Both the position numbers and the translations under genes were made by a program. From contig JAZUSJ010000253.1 in assembly GCA_045606685.1 (NCBI GenBank), forward strand, positions 1-25,819: a DNA stretch of 25,819 bases. The letters run 5' to 3'. The stretch is from SVQP01 sp045606685 (lineage in GTDB: Bacteria; Bacillota; Clostridia; Oscillospirales; CAG-272). The notes below the pieces were generated by a model. That model was not told where the DNA came from and did not search any database. It saw only the letters and a list, made by a program, of their open reading frames with translations. The number at the start of each line of letters is the position of its first letter. Within the stretch, counting starts at the first letter, position 1. Shown here piece after piece: positions 21,772 through 25,819 of the stretch.

Positions 21772-23733
21772 ATGGACGTGTTAAAGAAAGTGCAAAAGCA
21801 TTTGCGTACGGGAAAAATTGAATACGTGCTTGTGGACTTTTTTGACACGCTGGTTCACAGAGATCTTGGCAAAGGGGAGCGCTGTGCGCTTGCAGCGGAT
21901 TGGATCTGCAGCGCGTATGGCATCGCGGATGCGTATGCGCAGGCGGTTTTGCGCATCAGAATCGAATCCGAGGCATTTGCCGAGCGTGCGTTCGGAAGGG
22001 CTTATACGTACAGGCAGGTCACGGACGAGATGCTGCGCCGCATGAAGCACGCAGATCTGATCGCGCAAGACACGGACGGAGAGGACTTTTATCATAGCCT
22101 GATTGAAATAGAGCAAGCGGTGGAGATGGCGCACCTGTACCCCGATGCGCGTATGCAAAGGGTTTTGCGCGATCTTTTGGACAAAGGCGTGCGCGTGGCT
22201 GTCGTTTCGGACTATGCTCTTGGCAAGCAAAGCCTTGAAGCATATCTTGCCCACGTGGAGATCGGCACGTCTTTTGCCGATATTTTCGTGTCCTGCGATT
22301 GCGGTGTGACAAAAGCGGAGGGGACGCTTTATGATCACGTATTGCAAACGCTACAGGTCGCCCCCGCGCAATGCCTGATGATGGGGGATGATCTGCACTC
22401 CGACGTGCATATGCCGCAAAACAAGGGGATTTTTGCGATTTATATGCCGTGGAGAGAGGCAAAGGAGCGCATGCAAGCTGCTTTGCCAAGCTCACACGAG
22501 AAATGCCCGGATGTGCAGCTGCCCACCGCGCCCCGGGGTTTGGATGCTTACGCCATTGCGCTATATGCATTTTGTGATAAGCTGTACCTGTCGCTTGTGC
22601 GCAACAGGCATGATTGCGTATGGTTTCTTTCACGTGAGGGACAGGCACTCAAGGCGTATTTCGACCTTTATCTCAAGGCCAAGGGGGTGCAGGGCATCCG
22701 TACCGAATATTTGTACGTGTCGAGGCTGTCGACCTATCTGCCAAGCCTTGCGCCTGTACAAAAGGAACCCTTTTCGCTCTTTTTGGGCAAGCCGCTGTCC
22801 TCGCTCTTGGAGTGCTTGCATACAGAAAAGGAGTTGGCCGCGCAGATCTTGGCGCAGTTTCCGCAAGACCACGTTTTTTGCGAGCGCGATCTGCCACGGC
22901 TTTGGGCAAATGGCTCGTTTGCAGCAGCCTATGAAAAGATGCGCATGCAGCAAAGGCAAGCCTTTGCCGCGTATCTTGCGGATGAGGGGCTGAGCGGATC
23001 TGATCGCGTGGCCATTTGCGACGTAGGCTGGTCGGGGACCATGCAGGATCATATCAGCGCGGTGCTGGGAGAGCAGACGCGCGTGCAAGGCTACTATCTC
23101 GGTCTTGTGGGAAGGACACTGCGATCCGATCCTGCACACAGTCCCAAGCAAGGGCTGTTGTTTGATGCACACGACCTTGAACACTCGCTCTACGCATACT
23201 GGAGCTTTGATCACACCTTTTTTGAGCGGCTTTTGTGTGCCGATCACGGTGCGACCGCGTACTATTGCATCAAAGAGGAGAAGGCGCAGCCCGTGCTTTG
23301 CGATCTTGAGGGTGAGCGCGATATGTACGCCATGATCTCGCCTGCGCACCAAAGCATAGAGAAGCATTTTTTGGCGCTGTGTCGGGCTTTTACGCCCGGA
23401 CAGGCGCAAGAATACGAGCATGCGTTGGCGCGTGCGTATTTGCGCGGGATTGCTACTTTGACGAGGCGCGAGATGCGGCTGCAAAGACGGCTGCTTTTGT
23501 GCCAATATGAGAATTTTATCATCATGCGCCAAGGCAAGGAGTATGCAGGCAAGCGGCTGACCTTGGCCAACGCCTGGGCGCAAAGGCACAGGTATTTGCA
23601 TCGGTCGCTGTTATCCGATCCCGCAAGCCTGCTGACCGCCGCCCGCGTGCTGACCAACGAAAGGCTGTATCTGCCTGCTCGGATCGTGCGGTGCAGAGCG
23701 GCAAAAATGATCTTGAAATGGAGGGCAAAATGA
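21772..23733 (+). CDS. Large HAD-superfamily protein with conserved C-terminal domain
   Basis: 653 residues. Residues about 15-225 are a HAD phosphatase: nucleophile D22 in VDFFDTL, S146 in VVSD, K181 in TKAEG, and acidic D206, D207 and D211 in GDDLHSD. The position two after the nucleophile is Phe rather than Asp, as in dehalogenase-like members, so the phosphatase acid/base is not the standard one. A second domain (about 260-560) has FLSREGQ (about 287-293) and CDVGWSGTMQ, a pattern I recognise from large HAD proteins in capsule and teichoic clusters, with no assigned role. It starts 4 nt after the previous stop with a weak AGGGATAGAG site. It may trim a sugar phosphate or move a phospho-group onto the polymer. 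Confidence 0.8.
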   Translation: MDVLKKVQKHLRTGKIEYVLVDFFDTLVHRDLGKGERCALAADWICSAYGIADAYAQAVLRIRIESEAFAERAFGRAYTYRQVTDEMLRRMKHADLIAQDTDGEDFYHSLIEIEQAVEMAHLYPDARMQRVLRDLLDKGVRVAVVSDYALGKQSLEAYLAHVEIGTSFADIFVSCDCGVTKAEGTLYDHVLQTLQVAPAQCLMMGDDLHSDVHMPQNKGIFAIYMPWREAKERMQAALPSSHEKCPDVQLPTAPRGLDAYAIALYAFCDKLYLSLVRNRHDCVWFLSREGQALKAYFDLYLKAKGVQGIRTEYLYVSRLSTYLPSLAPVQKEPFSLFLGKPLSSLLECLHTEKELAAQILAQFPQDHVFCERDLPRLWANGSFAAAYEKMRMQQRQAFAAYLADEGLSGSDRVAICDVGWSGTMQDHISAVLGEQTRVQGYYLGLVGRTLRSDPAHSPKQGLLFDAHDLEHSLYAYWSFDHTFFERLLCADHGATAYYCIKEEKAQPVLCDLEGERDMYAMISPAHQSIEKHFLALCRAFTPGQAQEYEHALARAYLRGIATLTRREMRLQRRLLLCQYENFIIMRQGKEYAGKRLTLANAWAQRHRYLHRSLLSDPASLLTAARVLTNERLYLPARIVRCRAAKMILKWRAK

Positions 23734-24698
23734 AGGAGAATCCGTTGATTTCCGTGATCGTGCCCATGTATTGCACGGCGCAGTTTTTGCCCGCGTGTAT
23801 CGACAGTCTGATCGCGCAGACCTACCGAAATATTGAGATCTTGTTGGTGGATGACGGCAGCACGGATCAAAGCGGAGCGATCTGCGACGCGTACGCTGCA
23901 CGGGACGCGCGCGTGCGCGTGATCCATCAGGCAAACGGCGGTGTATCGCGCGCAAGGAATGCAGGGCTTGCGCAGGCGCGCGGCAGCTACGTTTCCTTTG
24001 TGGACAGCGACGACACGCTTGAGCCGGATACTTACGCCTATCTGCTCGGGCAGATGCAGCTGCACGGTGCGGATGCGGCCATGTTTGAATACAGTATAGA
24101 TCATCGGGATCATTCGATCACGCACACGCACAGGGGATATGCGTCGGTCATGAATGCAGAGCAGGCTGTGTGCGCCTGCGTGACACCCGTCAACCGCTTT
24201 GCATGCACCAAGCTGTTTTGCGCAAGGCTTACAGAGCAGGTGCGCTTTGATCCCGAGATCAGCGTGGGAGAGGATACGCTGTTTTGCGTGCAAGCCCTGC
24301 GGGCGGCAAATTGCGTGTATTTTTCGCACAGAGTCCTGTATCATTACAGGCAGCATGGCCAAAGCGTGACCAATCGGGGCTTCGGGCGGGAAAATCTGAG
24401 TGTCGTGCAGGCATACCGTGCCATCGCCTCGCTGTGCTGTGATATTTCCAAAAAGGCAGAGAATGCCGCGCTGGATGCGCTTGCGCACTTTTATGCGGAT
24501 ACGCTGCATGGTTTGCACCGTGCGGAATTTGATGCAGATCGCACATTGTACCGCGCGTATCGCAAGCAGGCGATCGCTTGTCTTGGGCGTATTTTGTGGG
24601 TGTGGGGGATTTCGCTGCGGGCAAAGATCAAGCTTGCGCTTTGCTGTCTGTTTCCTTGCACATATGATTTTTTGAAAAGAATCCGGAGGCGCGTATGA
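23730..24698 (+). CDS. Glycosyltransferase family 2
   Basis: 322 residues from the ATG at 23730, which overlaps the previous stop (ATGA) and follows GGAGGG near 23720-23725. The GT-A hallmarks are ISVIVPMYC (7-15), VDDGSTDQSG (40-49), NGGVSRARNAGL (69-80), VDSDD (91-95) and a VGED acceptor motif. It should add one sugar to the repeat unit at the cytoplasmic face. The C-terminus has a basic, partly hydrophobic helix that may bind the membrane. Confidence 0.92.
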   Translation: MKENPLISVIVPMYCTAQFLPACIDSLIAQTYRNIEILLVDDGSTDQSGAICDAYAARDARVRVIHQANGGVSRARNAGLAQARGSYVSFVDSDDTLEPDTYAYLLGQMQLHGADAAMFEYSIDHRDHSITHTHRGYASVMNAEQAVCACVTPVNRFACTKLFCARLTEQVRFDPEISVGEDTLFCVQALRAANCVYFSHRVLYHYRQHGQSVTNRGFGRENLSVVQAYRAIASLCCDISKKAENAALDALAHFYADTLHGLHRAEFDADRTLYRAYRKQAIACLGRILWVWGISLRAKIKLALCCLFPCTYDFLKRIRRRV

Positions 24699-25681
24699 CA
24701 GAACAAGCCCTTATCAGCATTATTACGCCCGGCTATAATTGCGGTCATACGGTACACAGGCTGCTTGATTCGATCCTTGCGCAGACGTGGCAGAATATGG
24801 AGTACATATTCGTCAATGACGGCTCGACCGACAACACCGCCGAGGTGCTGGAGCAATACCGTCCGCGCTTTGCGCAGCGCGGCATTCCCATGACCGTGCT
24901 GACGCAGCCAAACGGGGGAATCGCGGCAGCGGTTGCCTGCGGTCTGCAGCATGCTGCGGGAAAATATTTGTGCTGGTGTGACGCGGACGATTACTATGAG
25001 CCTGATGCCATGGAGGTGCGTGCCGCCTTTCTGGACGGGCATCCCGCATATGCGTGGGTGTCGGGTAAGACGGACGTGCATGACGGTGACGGCCTTGACG
25101 TGAGCTTTACGCTCAGCCCGCCTGCGGATATGGCAGAGAAGGGGCAGATGTTTATGCGCTTTTTGAGGGATGACGACGCATACTACTGTTGCGGTGCGCA
25201 TATGCTGCGTACAAGCGTGCTGCTGCGTGCCAATCCCGATCGTTATATCTACCCTTTGCGCACCGGGCAGAATTTGCAGATGCTGCTGCCCGTGCTGTAT
25301 GAGGAGAGAGGATACGCGTTGGATCGGACCGTGTATCATTACGTGCGCAACCAAAACAGCCATTCCGCACAGGTGCGCACCGAGCAGCAGATGCTGGACA
25401 GATGCGAACAGATGCATCGCATCCGCGTTATGACGCTGCGGCATATGCAGATCCCCAAAGAGCAGCTGGCAGCATATGAGCAGATCTCGCACCTGACCGC
25501 GCACAAGGCCTTTTTGCGCGTTGCCTTTCTGCACGGGGACAGGGAACTGCTAAAAAAGGAGCGGGCATATCTGAAGCAGTACGGTGCTTACGATTGGACT
25601 TGCAGAAAATACTGCATGGAGGCAAGCTGCCCTCTGTACCGATGCCTGATCCGCCTTTACCGGAGGCTGCGAAAGACATAA
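24695..25681 (+). CDS. Glycosyltransferase family 2
   Basis: 328 residues, start overlapping the previous stop as ATGA, with CGGAGGCG just upstream. Motifs are ISIITPGYN (7-15), VNDGSTDNT (40-48), QPNGGIAAAV (71-80) and DADD (96-99). It lacks the SRARN sequence of the preceding GT2 and diverges after the metal motif, so it likely uses another donor or acceptor. It is the last gene visible in the operon. The C-terminal 60 residues are rich in Arg, Lys, Tyr and Cys. Confidence 0.9.
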   Translation: MTEQALISIITPGYNCGHTVHRLLDSILAQTWQNMEYIFVNDGSTDNTAEVLEQYRPRFAQRGIPMTVLTQPNGGIAAAVACGLQHAAGKYLCWCDADDYYEPDAMEVRAAFLDGHPAYAWVSGKTDVHDGDGLDVSFTLSPPADMAEKGQMFMRFLRDDDAYYCCGAHMLRTSVLLRANPDRYIYPLRTGQNLQMLLPVLYEERGYALDRTVYHYVRNQNSHSAQVRTEQQMLDRCEQMHRIRVMTLRHMQIPKEQLAAYEQISHLTAHKAFLRVAFLHGDRELLKKERAYLKQYGAYDWTCRKYCMEASCPLYRCLIRLYRRLRKT

Positions 25682-25683
25682 AT

Positions 25684-25695
25684 GCGGCATGCCGC
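25684..25695. repeat. 12-bp perfect palindrome GCGGCATGCCGC
   Basis: A perfect palindrome 3 nt after the last stop, overlapping a second one (GCCGCGGC, 25691-25698). There is no T-run, so it is not a standard terminator. It may be chance in a G+C-rich tail. Confidence 0.35.
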
Positions 25696-25753
25696 GGCTT
25701 TGCTCCAAATTTCACCAATCGACAAAACTGTATACACCAAACACAAATGGGCA

Positions 25754-25788
25754 AAACTCCCCTTGACGAAAACCGACAAGGTGAGTTT
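25754..25788. terminator. Hairpin, possible terminator at the operon end
   Basis: AAACTCCCCTTG (25754-25765) pairs with CAAGGTGAGTTT (25777-25788) with one mismatch and an 11-nt loop. On the + strand only a short mixed A/T stretch follows; on the minus strand the stem ends in TTTT. It may end the polysaccharide operon weakly, or end a minus-strand gene beyond the window. Confidence 0.45.
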
Positions 25789-25802
25789 GTATGTATTATA
25801 AT
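25773..25802 (+). promoter_or_regulatory. Possible promoter leading out of the window
   Basis: A TATAAT hexamer lies at 25797-25802. The best -35 at normal spacing is CCGACA (25773-25778, 18-nt spacer, four of six matches). The better TTGACG at 25763 is 28 nt away, too far for a standard promoter. It overlaps the hairpin at 25754-25788, so the hairpin could also act as an operator. Confidence 0.3.
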
Positions 25803-25819
25803 AAAGTGGAAATATGCGG

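Noticed and set aside
1..25819. tRNA, rRNA genes, insertion sequences, phage or toxin-antitoxin genes
   Set aside because: I saw no cloverleaf-like stretch, rRNA core sequence, transposase, integrase or small paired toxin genes on either strand.

Overview
The window looks like a chromosomal segment of a gut-type Gram-positive anaerobe of the class Clostridia. I infer this from the moderately high G+C, the strong AGGAGG-type ribosome sites and the perfect sigma-A promoters. The surface protein also points this way: it carries GLUG-like repeats, Big_2, Cys/His 'GH...PTCT..G' modules and a Lys-rich C-terminal tail. Species cannot be told from the sequence alone. All genes but one lie on the + strand.

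Region 1 (1-580) has no credible gene. It holds an 89-nt-armed inverted repeat starting with the TGTCATCcTGAGCGGA sequence typical of dispersed intergenic repeats, two further hairpins, an intrinsic terminator and a perfect promoter (TTGACA-17-TATAAT).

Region 2 (581-10549) is a two-gene unit read from that promoter: a cytoplasmic clan GH-A (GH39-like) glycosidase, then a 2867-residue secreted protein. The giant protein has a signal peptide, two duplicated GLUG-like beta-helix blocks separated by a Big_2 domain, Cys/His modules, an SGNH esterase with an intact Ser/Asn/Asp-His set, about 27 more Cys/His modules, a Thr-Glu tract and a C-terminal membrane anchor.

Region 3 (10550-13200) has a minus-strand SanA/YdcF-like membrane protein with its own promoter and terminator. 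Divergent from it is an ECF-like sigma factor carrying an unusual C-terminal extension of about 365 residues, ending in a clean terminator.

Region 4 (13257-25681) is a tightly packed ten-gene surface-polysaccharide operon behind a third perfect promoter. In order it encodes a monotopic phosphoglycosyl transferase, an HpaI/CitE-like aldolase, a degenerate asparagine-synthetase-like protein, a GT4, a GT2, an EpsG/Wzy-like membrane protein, a pyruvyl-transferase/ferredoxin/FrhB fusion, a large HAD protein and two GT2 enzymes. Most junctions are ATGA overlaps or short gaps. The PGT would start a repeat unit on undecaprenyl phosphate, the GTs would extend it, the EpsG-like protein would polymerise it, and the aldolase, Asn-synthetase-like, pyruvyl/FrhB and HAD proteins are candidates for making or adding an unusual decoration. 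No flippase or chain-length/export gene is inside the window. The last 138 bases hold a palindrome, a 12-bp hairpin and a possible promoter leading out of the window.
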